Of a stretch of DNA of 64,000 nucleotides, positions 1 through 7,609 are shown one piece after another. The notes beneath the pieces were generated by a model. That model ran no database searches. It worked only from the letters and a program-made list of their open reading frames with translations, and had not been told where the DNA came from. Position numbers and translations under genes: made by a program. The stretch comes from Rhizobium sp. L51/94. Its GTDB lineage: Bacteria > Pseudomonadota > Alphaproteobacteria > Rhizobiales > Rhizobiaceae. Each line of letters opens with the position of its first letter. Position 1 is the stretch's first letter. The DNA lies in assembly GCF_019355555.1 (NCBI RefSeq), contig NZ_CP072141.1, forward strand, positions 3,528,001 to 3,592,000, in the 5' to 3' direction.

Positions 1-828
1 CGCCTCGTGATCGGCCATGGTGACGGCGTAGCGCACGTAATAATCCTGCGCTTCCTGCCGGCTCTCGCGGCAGACGACATGGCAGACGGTGTAGACGCCT
101 ACATCCCGGCCTTTGGCCTCCGCCCGCTCGCGGATATCGGCAACCGGCTTTCCGGCATCCGCCATCTCCGTGAACGTGGTGAACAGGTAATCGCAATGGG
201 CTGCGGCGAAATCCCGACCCGGACCGCCGAATGCTGCATTCATGGTCACCGGGCGAGGCATCTGCAGGCTCGCCGGCCGGCTGACTGCATCCTTCAGGCT
301 GTAGTAGACACCGTTGAAATCGAAGGGCTGATCGGGGCCGTAGGCGCGCTCGACAATATCGAGCCACTCGGCTGCCTGATCATAGCCCTTCTCGACCAGG
401 GGCGTGCCGAACATGCCGAATTCCTTCGGGTTCCAGCCGCAGACGATGTTGAGGCCTGCCCTGCCGCAGCTGACATGGTCGACCGTCGCCAGCGATTTTG
501 CGGCGTAGAGCGGATGAACGAGTGGCACGTGGACTGTCATGAACAGGCCGATCTGCTTGGTCGAGGCGGCGAGCGCGGCTGCCCAGGTGAAAGTCTCGAA
601 CGACCATTCGCGCACCCTGTTGCGGCCACCGAAACCGCGCCAGCGGGCAATCGGCAGCAGGAATTCCAGCCCGGCGCGGTCGGCGATCTTTGCCGCAGCA
701 AGATTGTCCTCCCAGCTTGCCGTCCACCGCTCCGGCACATCGGTGATCGCCAGCCCACCATCGGCATTGGTCGAAAACACGCCAAGCTTCAGCTTGTTCG
801 GCCCCTTGAGCGGATGCTGCTTGATCAT
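1..828 (-). CDS. LLM-class flavin-dependent monooxygenase (RutA-like), 3' end outside window
   Basis: This gene reads leftward off the window edge; 276 codons are visible without a stop. It belongs to the bacterial-luciferase-like (LLM) flavin monooxygenases, which use FMNH2 from a partner reductase and O2 to oxidise small organic substrates. The N-terminal half matches the pattern of pyrimidine monooxygenase RutA: RWRGFGGRN near residue 62, then a conserved TVDHVSCGRAGLNIVCGW stretch near residue 115. The start at 828 is supported by GAGGGAGAAACC directly upstream. It diverges from the HpcH/HpaI aldolase, and the candidate operator at 875-888 lies in the shared promoter, which links it to the indolic catabolic regulon (inference). 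Substrate unknown; hydroxylation of an indole or oxindole ring is possible. No flavin reductase is visible in the window. Confidence 0.85.
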   Translation of the reverse strand, partial: MIKQHPLKGPNKLKLGVFSTNADGGLAITDVPERWTASWEDNLAAAKIADRAGLEFLLPIARWRGFGGRNRVREWSFETFTWAAALAASTKQIGLFMTVHVPLVHPLYAAKSLATVDHVSCGRAGLNIVCGWNPKEFGMFGTPLVEKGYDQAAEWLDIVERAYGPDQPFDFNGVYYSLKDAVSRPASLQMPRPVTMNAAFGGPGRDFAAAHCDYLFTTFTEMADAGKPVADIRERAEAKGRDVGVYTVCHVVCRESRQEAQDYYVRYAVTMADHEA

Positions 829-874
829 GGTTTCTCCCTCACCTTTCCAGTCAGGCTACGTGCAGGATAAAATA

Positions 875-888
875 TTTCAAGCCTAAAA
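875..888. promoter_or_regulatory. Candidate MarR operator, site A1 (TTTCA-AGCC-TAAAA)
   Basis: AT-rich 14-bp imperfect palindrome in the 134-bp gap between the divergent LLM monooxygenase and aldolase genes. It matches four other sites (1806, 7557, 20361, 27289) in spacing and half-sites. It is the weakest copy, with C instead of T or G at position 4. The regulatory role is inferred from position and recurrence. Confidence 0.5.
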
Positions 889-962
889 TAGATTTCGCTT
901 TCGCAGACTTTGCGTTTAGGTTTATCGGTGAACAAACCAATGCCGCCATCCGGGGATCCACC

Positions 963-1724
963 ATGACCAGTTTTCGCCAGCGCTGCCTCGACCGCGCTCC
1001 GCTGATCGGCACGTTCTCGGCCATCCCCCACCCTGTCGCCGTCGAAGTCGTGGCAATGGCAGGCGTCGATTTTCTCTGCATCGACTGGGAGCACGCGCAG
1101 ATCAGTCGCGAGCGCATCGAGGATCTCATCCGCGCCGCCGACGTGCATCGCGTGCCTGCAATTGTCCGGGTGCCCGGCCATGCGCCGGAATCCATCGCCG
1201 CCGTTCTCGATGCTGGAGCAGCCGGCGTGCTGGTGCCGCGCATCTCCAATGCCGCAGAGGCCACGGCCGCAGTGATGGCAACGCGGTACCCGCCGGTCGG
1301 CGAGCGAGGCGTCGGCCCAGGTCGAGCCGCAGCCTACGGCTATCGCATCCCGGACTACCTCGCGACAGCCAATGAATCCCTCGTTCTCGCCATCCAGGTC
1401 GAGACGGCTGAAGGCCTTGCCAACATCGCGGAGATCGCGGCCGTCGAGGGTGTCGATGTCATTTTCATCGGCCCCGGCGACCTGTCGGTGTCGATCGATG
1501 CACTCGGGCCAGATGGCAAGGACAGGCTCGACAAGGCCATTCATGCCATCACGGAAACGGCGCTTGCAGCCGGCCGGACTGTCGGCATTTTCCGTCCTTC
1601 GACATTCGATATCGCGACCTGGTCGGCGGCCGGCATCAGTTTCTTCCTGCTGGCCAGCGACACAATGTTTCTTGGAGCCGCCATGGCGGAAAACGCTGCA
1701 AAAGCGCGCAATTCTTGCGCTTAG
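963..1724 (+). CDS. HpcH/HpaI aldolase family protein
   Basis: 253-residue class II, metal-dependent aldolase of the HpcH/HpaI (GarL, HpaI) family, which splits 4-hydroxy-2-oxoacids into pyruvate plus a carbonyl compound. Visible active-site elements: DWEHAQ (residues 41-46, His44 as general base), the VRVPG arginine at 69, and likely metal ligands Glu147 (QVETAEG) and Asp173 (GPGDLS). Length is normal for the family. It diverges from the LLM monooxygenase across a candidate operator and precedes the aminotransferase operon. Because the same operator motif precedes the 2-aminobenzoyl-CoA operon, I infer a role in the same pathway, perhaps retro-aldol release of pyruvate from an oxindole adduct. 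Family assignment is firm; substrate is not. Confidence 0.88.
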   Translation: MTSFRQRCLDRAPLIGTFSAIPHPVAVEVVAMAGVDFLCIDWEHAQISRERIEDLIRAADVHRVPAIVRVPGHAPESIAAVLDAGAAGVLVPRISNAAEATAAVMATRYPPVGERGVGPGRAAAYGYRIPDYLATANESLVLAIQVETAEGLANIAEIAAVEGVDVIFIGPGDLSVSIDALGPDGKDRLDKAIHAITETALAAGRTVGIFRPSTFDIATWSAAGISFFLLASDTMFLGAAMAENAAKARNSCA

Positions 1725-1805
1725 CAACAACCGATATTTAAGTTAGCAACATCAACGACTTGAAGCCAATTTTCAAACGTCAGAAATATGCTTTTTCCAG
1801 AGACT

Positions 1806-1819
1806 TTTTAAGCTTCAAA
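1806..1819. promoter_or_regulatory. Candidate MarR operator, site A2 (TTTTA-AGCT-TCAAA)
   Basis: 14-bp palindrome-like site 58 bp upstream of the aminotransferase start at 1877. One arm pair is mismatched. Half-sites and 4-bp spacer match sites A1, A3, A4 and A5. It lies in an AT-rich 150-bp gap that holds nothing else I recognise. Confidence 0.55.
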
Positions 1820-1876
1820 TTTTTTTCTTGAAATGCCCTTCGTTTTGGATAACCATTCGAAATCAAGGGGTGATCC

Positions 1877-3133
1877 ATGCGTCTTCCGAAACTATCGGCG
1901 ACGTTCCGACATCTGAATTTCAAGGAAAAGACCGTGCCTTTACGAGCATCACCCGCAGCCGACAACGACCATTACGCTTTCGACGGCATCCGCGCCCAGA
2001 TCCGCGACCTGCACACCGAGAATATTGCCGAGCTCGCCATGCGTGCACGCGAACTCGGAGATGTGATCCCGCTCTGGTACGGCGAAGGCGACATGGTAAC
2101 GCCGGCTTTCATCCGCGATGCCGCCAAGCAGGCACTCGATGACGGCGCCACTTTCTACATCCCCAATATGCGCGGCTCCGGTCCGCTCAACGAAGCCCTT
2201 TCGGCCTATCAGTCGCGGCTGCACGACCGCGACATTCCGATCCAGCGTACGACGATCACGCCAGGCGGCATGCAAGCGCTTTATCTCGCCCTCCAGCTGC
2301 TGGTCGATGTCGGCAGCAATGTCGTCTACGTCGCGCCGCAGTGGCCGAACATTCACAATGCCATCCACCTGATCGGCGGCGAGCCCCGGCCGGTGCCGCT
2401 CGACTTCGACACCGACTGGCACCTCGATCTCGACAAGCTGTTTGCCCGCTGCGACGCCCGCACCCGGGCAATCTGCCTGTCGACACCCTCCAATCCGACC
2501 GGCTGGACGGCTTCGCACGACGAGATGAAGGCGCTGCTCGAGTTCAGCCGCCGGACCGGCATCTGGATCATCTCCGACGAGGTCTATGCGCGGCTCTATT
2601 TCGAAGGGATCGTTGCACCCTCGATCCTCCAGGTTGCCGATGACGGCGACCGGGTGATCTCGGTGAACAGCTTTTCAAAAGCCTGGGCGATGACCGGCTG
2701 GCGCATTGGCTGGCTCACCCACCCGTCCGGCGTCGCCGACCAGCTGGCGGCGATGACGCAATATATCAACAGCGGCACGGCCGGTATGATCCAGGCTGGA
2801 GCACTGGCTGCCGTCAGGGATGGCGAGCCGCTGGTCGAGGATGTCAGGCAGAAGATCAAGGCCGGCCTCGACCTCGCCTACGAGAAACTTCCGCAGATTC
2901 CGGGCATCGTCCTGCCGGTAAAACCGCGCGGCGGCATGTATGCGTTCTTCGCGCTCGAAGGCGAAAGCGATGCCCGCGCTGCCTGCACCCGCATCCTGGA
3001 GACCTCGCGCGTCGGCCTGGCCCCGGGCTATCTCTTCGGAGACAGCTCCCGCGCCTTCCTGCGCATGTGCATCTTCCGCGACATCGAACAGATCCGCACT
3101 GCGCTCGACCGCATGGTTGTCGCCATGACATGA
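1877..3133 (+). CDS. Pyridoxal-phosphate aminotransferase, class I/II
   Basis: 418-residue fold-type I PLP aminotransferase. Seen: SNPTG with Asn206, SDEVY with Asp234 and Tyr237, the Schiff-base Lys268 in VNSFSKAW, and the following MTGWRIGW stretch. Two starts are possible: ATG 1877 after AAGGGG, or GTG 1934 (codon 20) after AAGGA; the longer form has an N-terminal tail before conserved sequence begins near residue 32. It is followed after 81 bp by an amino-acid ABC receptor and permease, so it probably deaminates an imported amino acid. In this locus an aromatic or indolic substrate is likely (inference). Operator site A2 lies just upstream. Confidence 0.88.
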   Translation: MRLPKLSATFRHLNFKEKTVPLRASPAADNDHYAFDGIRAQIRDLHTENIAELAMRARELGDVIPLWYGEGDMVTPAFIRDAAKQALDDGATFYIPNMRGSGPLNEALSAYQSRLHDRDIPIQRTTITPGGMQALYLALQLLVDVGSNVVYVAPQWPNIHNAIHLIGGEPRPVPLDFDTDWHLDLDKLFARCDARTRAICLSTPSNPTGWTASHDEMKALLEFSRRTGIWIISDEVYARLYFEGIVAPSILQVADDGDRVISVNSFSKAWAMTGWRIGWLTHPSGVADQLAAMTQYINSGTAGMIQAGALAAVRDGEPLVEDVRQKIKAGLDLAYEKLPQIPGIVLPVKPRGGMYAFFALEGESDARAACTRILETSRVGLAPGYLFGDSSRAFLRMCIFRDIEQIRTALDRMVVAMT

Positions 3134-3139
3134 CGGCCA

Positions 3140-3191
3140 GCCCTTAAGGGCCGCGCCGATGCTACCCGCGTGGGCCAACGATGCCCACGGG
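3140..3191 (+). promoter_or_regulatory. Intercistronic palindrome and hairpin before the ABC receptor gene
   Basis: Between the aminotransferase stop and the receptor gene lie a perfect 12-bp palindrome (GCCCTTAAGGGC, 3140-3151) and a hairpin with arms CCCGCGTGGGC and GCCCACGGG (3165-3191, one bulge). There is no T tract. It could be an mRNA-stabilising or attenuating element that sets receptor levels apart from the aminotransferase. Confidence 0.4.
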
Positions 3192-3214
3192 TCCATAACC
3201 AGAGGGAAACAGAC

Positions 3215-4012
3215 ATGAGCCTTACGCGTCGTAATCTATTGGTGCTCGCCGCCGCCATCAGCCTTGCCGGCGGGTCGTCCATTGCCCATGCGGCAGAGAC
3301 GTTGAACGTCGGTTCCTACCCGAGCAACCCGCCGTTTGAGTACAAGACGGACTCGGGCGCCTTCGAGGGCTTCGAGGTCGACATCGTCAAGGAAGCCGCC
3401 AAGCGCGCCGGAATGACCCCCGAAATCGCCGACTATGGCTTCCAGGCGCTGTTCGCCGGAACCTCGTCCAAGCGCATCGACGTTGCGATCTCGTCGATCA
3501 CCATCACGCCGGAGCGGCTGAAGTCGCAGTCCTTCACCCAGCCCTACTACGATTCCGACATGGGCATCGCCGCCAAGGCCGACAGCGCCATCAAGGGCAT
3601 TGCCGATCTCAAGGGCAAGACCATCGGCGTGCTGTCCGGCTCGACCGGCGCTAAATGGGTCGACGAGCATAAGGCCGCAGATGGCTTTGCAGACGTCAAG
3701 GGCTACAATGCCCAGCAGGAAATGTTCCTCGATCTCGGCGCCGGCCGGGTCCATGCCGTGGTCAGCGACGTGCCCGGCATGGAATACCTGTTCGTCAAGA
3801 TGAAAGGCTTCGCCGTAAAGGAGCGCATCAAGACAGGCGAACAGTACGGCCTGATGATGACGAAGGATTCCCCACTGCTCAACAAGCTCAACGATGCCCT
3901 GACAGCGATGAAAAAAGACGGCACCTTGCAGGCGATCCACAAGAAGTGGTTTGGCAGCGATGCACCGGCTGGCTCCTCCACCGTCGTCGAAATGCCGATC
4001 CCCAAGGCTTGA
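3215..4012 (+). CDS. Polar amino-acid ABC transporter substrate-binding protein
   Basis: 265-residue periplasmic binding protein of the SBP_bac_3 (PAAT) family. The chosen start (ATG 3215, after GAGGGAAACAGAC) gives a clean signal peptide, MSLTRRNLL followed by a hydrophobic core and cleavage near AHA-A (about residue 26). The mature protein opens with the family pattern NPPFEY...GFEVDIVKEAAKRAG. It sits between the aminotransferase and a PAAT permease. A strong hairpin (4033-4065) follows, as is common after receptor genes expressed above their permeases. Ligand not predictable; an amino acid or derivative destined for the adjacent aminotransferase is likely. Confidence 0.9.
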   Translation: MSLTRRNLLVLAAAISLAGGSSIAHAAETLNVGSYPSNPPFEYKTDSGAFEGFEVDIVKEAAKRAGMTPEIADYGFQALFAGTSSKRIDVAISSITITPERLKSQSFTQPYYDSDMGIAAKADSAIKGIADLKGKTIGVLSGSTGAKWVDEHKAADGFADVKGYNAQQEMFLDLGAGRVHAVVSDVPGMEYLFVKMKGFAVKERIKTGEQYGLMMTKDSPLLNKLNDALTAMKKDGTLQAIHKKWFGSDAPAGSSTVVEMPIPKA

Positions 4013-4032
4013 TCGAACCATAAACTGCCATG

Positions 4033-4065
4033 ATCCATGCCGGTCGCCCCGAAGCCGGCATGGAT
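4033..4065 (+). promoter_or_regulatory. Perfect 11-bp stem hairpin between receptor and permease
   Basis: ATCCATGCCGG at 4033-4043 pairs with CCGGCATGGAT at 4055-4065 across an 11-base loop. It lies 21 bp after the receptor stop and before the permease, with no T tract. It likely protects the receptor mRNA or partly terminates transcription, lowering permease expression. Confidence 0.6.
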
Positions 4066-4101
4066 GTGACGGACTGAACGCTTGCAAGACCGGTGGATAC
4101 C

Positions 4102-4776
4102 ATGTCGCTCGTCGAGACCTTCTTCAACTACGACGTCCTGATGTCGTCCATACCGGCCCTGCTGCGGGGATTGTGGAACACCATCCTGCTCGGCATGATG
4201 AGCATCCTCATCGGCGTTCCCTTCGGCCTCGTCATCAGCCTGGTCAGGCTCTATGCGCCGAAACCATTCCGGCTGCTCGCTGTTGGCTATATCGACATCC
4301 TGCGGGCGACGCCCGTCCTCGTCGTCCTCATCCTGATCTATTATGCCCTGCCGTTCCTTGGCATCAGGCTAACGTCCTGGGCATCGGCCGTCATCGCCTT
4401 TTCCATCGTCATGGCCGCCTACTCCGCCGAGGTATTCCGATCCGGCATCGAGAGCGTCGCGAGGGGCCAGTTCGAGGCAGCCTCAGCCCTCGGCCTGCCG
4501 TTCATCGTCACGCTCTACAAGGTGGTCCTGCCGCAGGCGATCCGCATCGTCATTCCGCCGATGACCAGCAATTGCGTATCGATGTTCAAGGATACCTCGC
4601 TCGCCTCGACCGTCGCCCTGCCGGAACTGTTGAAGGAAGCGCAGGACGCCCAGGCCCTCTACGCCAACCCCTCGCCCCTGATCGGCGCAGCACTCGTCTA
4701 CATCATCCTGCTATGGCCAATGGTGCGACTGGTGAGCATGCTGGAAAAGCGCTTCAAGACCGAAAAGGCCCATTGA
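4102..4776 (+). CDS. Polar amino-acid ABC transporter permease
   Basis: 224-residue inner-membrane permease of the HisM/HisQ type. The EAA loop that contacts the ATPase is visible as EAASALGLPFIVTLYKVVLP. I chose ATG 4102, with GGTGGA just upstream, over the in-frame GTG at 4093. It forms a transporter with the receptor gene before it and may work as a homodimer. Oddly, no cognate ATPase gene follows: the next gene is a convergent MFS carrier. The ATPase must be supplied from elsewhere, or the operon has lost it. Confidence 0.9.
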   Translation: MSLVETFFNYDVLMSSIPALLRGLWNTILLGMMSILIGVPFGLVISLVRLYAPKPFRLLAVGYIDILRATPVLVVLILIYYALPFLGIRLTSWASAVIAFSIVMAAYSAEVFRSGIESVARGQFEAASALGLPFIVTLYKVVLPQAIRIVIPPMTSNCVSMFKDTSLASTVALPELLKEAQDAQALYANPSPLIGAALVYIILLWPMVRLVSMLEKRFKTEKAH

Positions 4777-4837
4777 AGTCTGCGGTTGCCTGGACGGCAG
4801 ACGTAGTCTCTTGGACAGCACCGGCAGCAATCATTGC

Positions 4838-4863
4838 GGAGTGCCTCCGCAAGAAGGCACTCC
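4838..4863. terminator. Hairpin between convergent permease and MFS genes
   Basis: Perfect 9-bp stem (GGAGTGCCT / AGGCACTCC) with an 8-base loop in the 108-bp gap between two convergent genes. No clear T run on either strand, so it may act as a weak bidirectional terminator or an RNA-stabilising structure. Confidence 0.45.
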
Positions 4864-4884
4864 AGAGCGGAAAACATTCAGCTC

Positions 4885-6168
4885 CTACGCCGAACCGACT
4901 TCTGCCTTACGGCCAAGGGCGCGTTCGACGATGATCACCAGCAGGCCTGCGGCTGCCAGGCATGCGGCAAGGAAGAACATCGGCACGATCTTGCTTCCGG
5001 TGGCATCGCTGATCCACGGCACCACGTTCTGCGCGATGAAGCCACCGAGATTGCCGACCGAGTTGATGGCGGCCAGGCCCGCTGCGGCGCCGGCACCCCG
5101 GAGGAAGCGCGATGGCAGGCTCCAGAACACCGGCTGCCCGGCAAAAATGCCGGCCGCGGCGATGCAGAGAAAGATGAACTGTAGCAGCGGCGAAGTGACA
5201 AGGGCGGATAGCGTCAGGGCGATGGCGCCGACGAAAGCAGGTCCGGCGATGTAGGGTGTCTTTGCTTCCGTCTTGTCGGCAGCGGCAGGCACGACCCAGA
5301 GGGCAATCGCCACGACCACCCAAGGGATGATGTTGATGAAGCCGTTGACTGTGTTGGTGACGCCGAAGCCCTTGACGATGGTCGGCAGCCAGTAGCTCAA
5401 CCCGTAGGCTGCCAGCGGAAAACCGATGTAGCAGATAGCCATCAGCATCACCCGCGGGTTGATAAGCGCCTTGAAACCGTCATCAGCAGTCCCGTCCATG
5501 CCCTGGTTTTCCTGCGCCAGCCGCTCTTTCAGCCACAGCTTTTCAGCATCGTTGAGGAATTTTGCCTCTTCCGGCCGGTCGTCCAGATAGAAGAATGTCA
5601 CCAGACCCACCACGACGGCGGGGATACCGGTGGCGAGGAACACCCACTCCCAACCGGCAAGGCCGAGAAAGCCGTGCAGATCCAGCAACATGCCGCCAAG
5701 CGGCGCGCCGACAGCATTGGCGATGGCGCTGAAGATCATGAACAGGCCGACCATGCGCCCTCGATAGTTCCGGGGAAACCAGAGGGTCAGGAGAAACAGC
5801 ACGCCCGGAAAGAAGCCGGCTTCGGCGACGCCGAGCAGGAAGCGCAGGATGTAGAACATCGTCATGTTCTGCGTGAATGCCAGCGCGATCGTCACCAGGC
5901 CCCAGCTGACCATGATCCGCGTGAACCACACACGGGCTCCGAACCGCGTCAGAAACAGGTTTGCCGGGATTTCGAAAATGAAATAGCCGACAAAGAACAA
6001 GGATGCACCAAGGCCATAGGCGTATCCGCTCATGCCAAGCGTATCGACCATCTGGAGCTTCGCATAGCTGACATTTTGCCGGTCGATATAGGCGATGAGG
6101 TAGAGGAGACCCAAAAACGGCATGAGCCGCCAGGTGATCTTCCTGATAAGTGCCTGTTCCGAAACCAT
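4885..6168 (-). CDS. MFS transporter, anion:cation symporter (ACS) type
   Basis: 427-residue, 12-helix major facilitator of the ACS family (phthalate, tartrate, hydroxyphenylacetate and glucarate permeases). Typical features: LLYLIAYIDRQNVSYAKL in the first helix region, a GARVWFTRIMVSWG segment, and RFLLGVAEAGFFPGVLFLLTLWFP. The start is set by GGAGGAG seven bases upstream. It is convergent with the amino-acid permease. A 7-bp inverted repeat in its promoter (6239-6257) suggests separate control. It probably takes up an organic anion; specificity unknown. Confidence 0.9.
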   Translation of the reverse strand: MVSEQALIRKITWRLMPFLGLLYLIAYIDRQNVSYAKLQMVDTLGMSGYAYGLGASLFFVGYFIFEIPANLFLTRFGARVWFTRIMVSWGLVTIALAFTQNMTMFYILRFLLGVAEAGFFPGVLFLLTLWFPRNYRGRMVGLFMIFSAIANAVGAPLGGMLLDLHGFLGLAGWEWVFLATGIPAVVVGLVTFFYLDDRPEEAKFLNDAEKLWLKERLAQENQGMDGTADDGFKALINPRVMLMAICYIGFPLAAYGLSYWLPTIVKGFGVTNTVNGFINIIPWVVVAIALWVVPAAADKTEAKTPYIAGPAFVGAIALTLSALVTSPLLQFIFLCIAAAGIFAGQPVFWSLPSRFLRGAGAAAGLAAINSVGNLGGFIAQNVVPWISDATGSKIVPMFFLAACLAAAGLLVIIVERALGRKAEVGSA

Positions 6169-6238
6169 GCCGCGTCTCCTCCTCGCAAAATAACAATCAG
6201 CCTCCCGTCACCTAGTGCCGGCGCAAAGGCTGGCAACC

Positions 6239-6257
6239 CTGTAAGGGAAACTTACAG
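6239..6257. promoter_or_regulatory. Inverted repeat in MFS promoter (CTGTAAG-N5-CTTACAG)
   Basis: Perfect 7-bp arms separated by 5 bases, 71 bp upstream of the MFS start. It has the size expected of a dimeric repressor or activator site. No regulator gene is adjacent. Confidence 0.4.
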
Positions 6258-6405
6258 TTGTGTCGCGGATTTGGTGGAGCGCCGTTTGATGCGTTAGTAG
6301 ATAGAGCTGATAGTGGCAGCCCAATTCAAATTTGGAGAGAAGTGCTTCATACGTATATATTCGTGAAATAAAATAATTAATGCGATTGAGCGAATGTCGA
6401 CCTGC

Positions 6406-6603
6406 TCACTTTATGGCCTGCCAGTAAAGATAATCCGTGTATTCCTCAGTAGTCATCTCCCGATAAACAACACCCATCGGTGAGGATTTCTTCATGAGGG
6501 GGCCATCAAGTGAGATGCCGGATTCAAGCTCAACAACACCGGTGGCAACACAAGGCTCCCACTTCTCTGTTGCCCCAAATAACCTGTTCAAAACCGCGAT
6601 CAT
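6406..6603 (-). CDS. Small hypothetical protein (65 aa)
   Basis: 65-residue soluble protein starting at ATG 6603, preceded by AGGGGATGAT at suitable spacing; an upstream in-frame ATG at 6639 has no such site. Sequence includes EKWEPCVATG and ends YTDYLYWQAIK. No domain recognised. It resembles in style short orphan proteins common in rhizobia. It stands alone between the MFS promoter and an AT-rich stretch. Confidence 0.55.
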   Translation of the reverse strand: MIAVLNRLFGATEKWEPCVATGVVELESGISLDGPLMKKSSPMGVVYREMTTEEYTDYLYWQAIK

Positions 6604-6983
6604 ATCATCCCCTAGCTGAAATTCATGCTTAACAAACAACTAACGCGGATTGCTAGCCATCAGATGTAAGCTGGGGACAAATTTGCAGAAGTGGTATTAT
6701 TGCAACTATATTTGCAATGCCAACTTTTAGAGATAACAATGCCTGTTTCACGAAAAATTTTGAGAAAAGGCCAGCATGGGCGGTAATTTACAAGCGAAAT
6801 TATAGTTATAATATTATATAAATGAAATTTATTAAGGTAAAAAATAAAACGGAAGGTCTGCTAAAGAAAAATATACATAATAATAGAAGAAATATCCACC
6901 ACAGAATCTTTGATTTGCGTCGCCATGCGACGTCGATTGCCAATAATGCCCACTAGATTTGGCTGCTGCTCTGCCGCCAACTC
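6604..6983. other. AT-rich intergenic stretch
   Basis: About 380 bp without a supportable gene. From roughly 6660 to 6950 the base composition is far more AT-rich than the rest of the window. No inverted repeats of transposon type, no tRNA and no convincing small ORF were seen. It may hold a promoter region or be a remnant of transferred DNA. Confidence 0.4.
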
Positions 6984-7499
6984 TTAATCAAACTCCCCGC
7001 CCGAAAGGTGGTTGCTGACGGAGGCCTTGACGGTGCCGATGTCGGTCCAGAGTTCTGCGATGATGGACGGGTCTACGTCTCCCAGCATGTCGCGCAGCCA
7101 CCCTTCGTGGGCGGCGGCCATGGCGGTGAACAGCTTTTCGCCCTTGGCCGTCAACTTGGCGACGGTCACGCGCCGGTCGCCGTGGGGCGTTTCGCGCAAA
7201 ACCATGCCGTCGATTTCCAGCCGCTCGACAAGCCCCGTGACGTTGCCGTTGGTGACCATCGTCCGTTTTGAGAGCTCGCCGAGCCTCAGCCCGTCACTTT
7301 CGCGATAAAGCTGCGCCATCAGGTCGAACTGCGGCAGCGTCGCGCCGAATTCGGCCCGCAGCCGGCGGCGCACTTCCTGCGAGATCAGCTTCGTGGTCGA
7401 CAGCATGCGCAACCAGAGGCGCAGTTCCTGCTTCTTGCCATCCTGGGCGCCGTGGGCAATCGCCTCCAGGTCGACAGTTTCGCTTTCTGCTTCGGCCAT
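6984..7499 (-). CDS. MarR-family transcriptional regulator 1
   Basis: 171-residue winged-helix regulator. The core (LPQFDLMAQLYRESDGLRLGELSKR, then VTNGNVTGLVERLEIDGMV and HGDRRVTVAKLT) is the MarR DNA-binding domain with its DRR wing. MarR proteins usually repress catabolic operons and release DNA on binding an aromatic ligand. A perfect TTTGA-N4-TCAAA palindrome lies 58 bp upstream (7557-7570), a typical autoregulatory position, and near-copies precede four other transcription units of the locus. I infer that this protein is the regulon controller. Confidence 0.9.
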   Translation of the reverse strand: MAEAESETVDLEAIAHGAQDGKKQELRLWLRMLSTTKLISQEVRRRLRAEFGATLPQFDLMAQLYRESDGLRLGELSKRTMVTNGNVTGLVERLEIDGMVLRETPHGDRRVTVAKLTAKGEKLFTAMAAAHEGWLRDMLGDVDPSIIAELWTDIGTVKASVSNHLSGGEFD

Positions 7500-7556
7500 G
7501 ATCCCCGCTCGAATTCCTGGACCGCAATCCGTGTTTCCATGGCATACGAAGCAATA

Positions 7557-7570
7557 TTTGAAATGTCAAA
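7557..7570. promoter_or_regulatory. Candidate MarR operator, site A3 (TTTGA-AATG-TCAAA)
   Basis: Perfect 5-4-5 inverted repeat in the promoter of MarR regulator 1, in the 110-bp gap between that gene and the 3' end of the flavoprotein. As the only perfect TTTGA/TCAAA copy next to a regulator gene, it is the best candidate for the regulator's own site. Confidence 0.6.
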
Positions 7571-7609
7571 GGTTTCGGGTCGGGCTGCCTTGCACGCCAG
7601 TGGATAGCA

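Noticed and set aside
7..870. Plus-strand frame opposite the LLM monooxygenase
   Set aside because: Shadow; the minus strand has the conserved RutA-like motifs and the ribosome binding site.
6640..6983. AT-rich stretch as an insertion sequence remnant or integration site
   Set aside because: No terminal inverted repeats, target duplication, transposase fragment or tRNA end could be seen.
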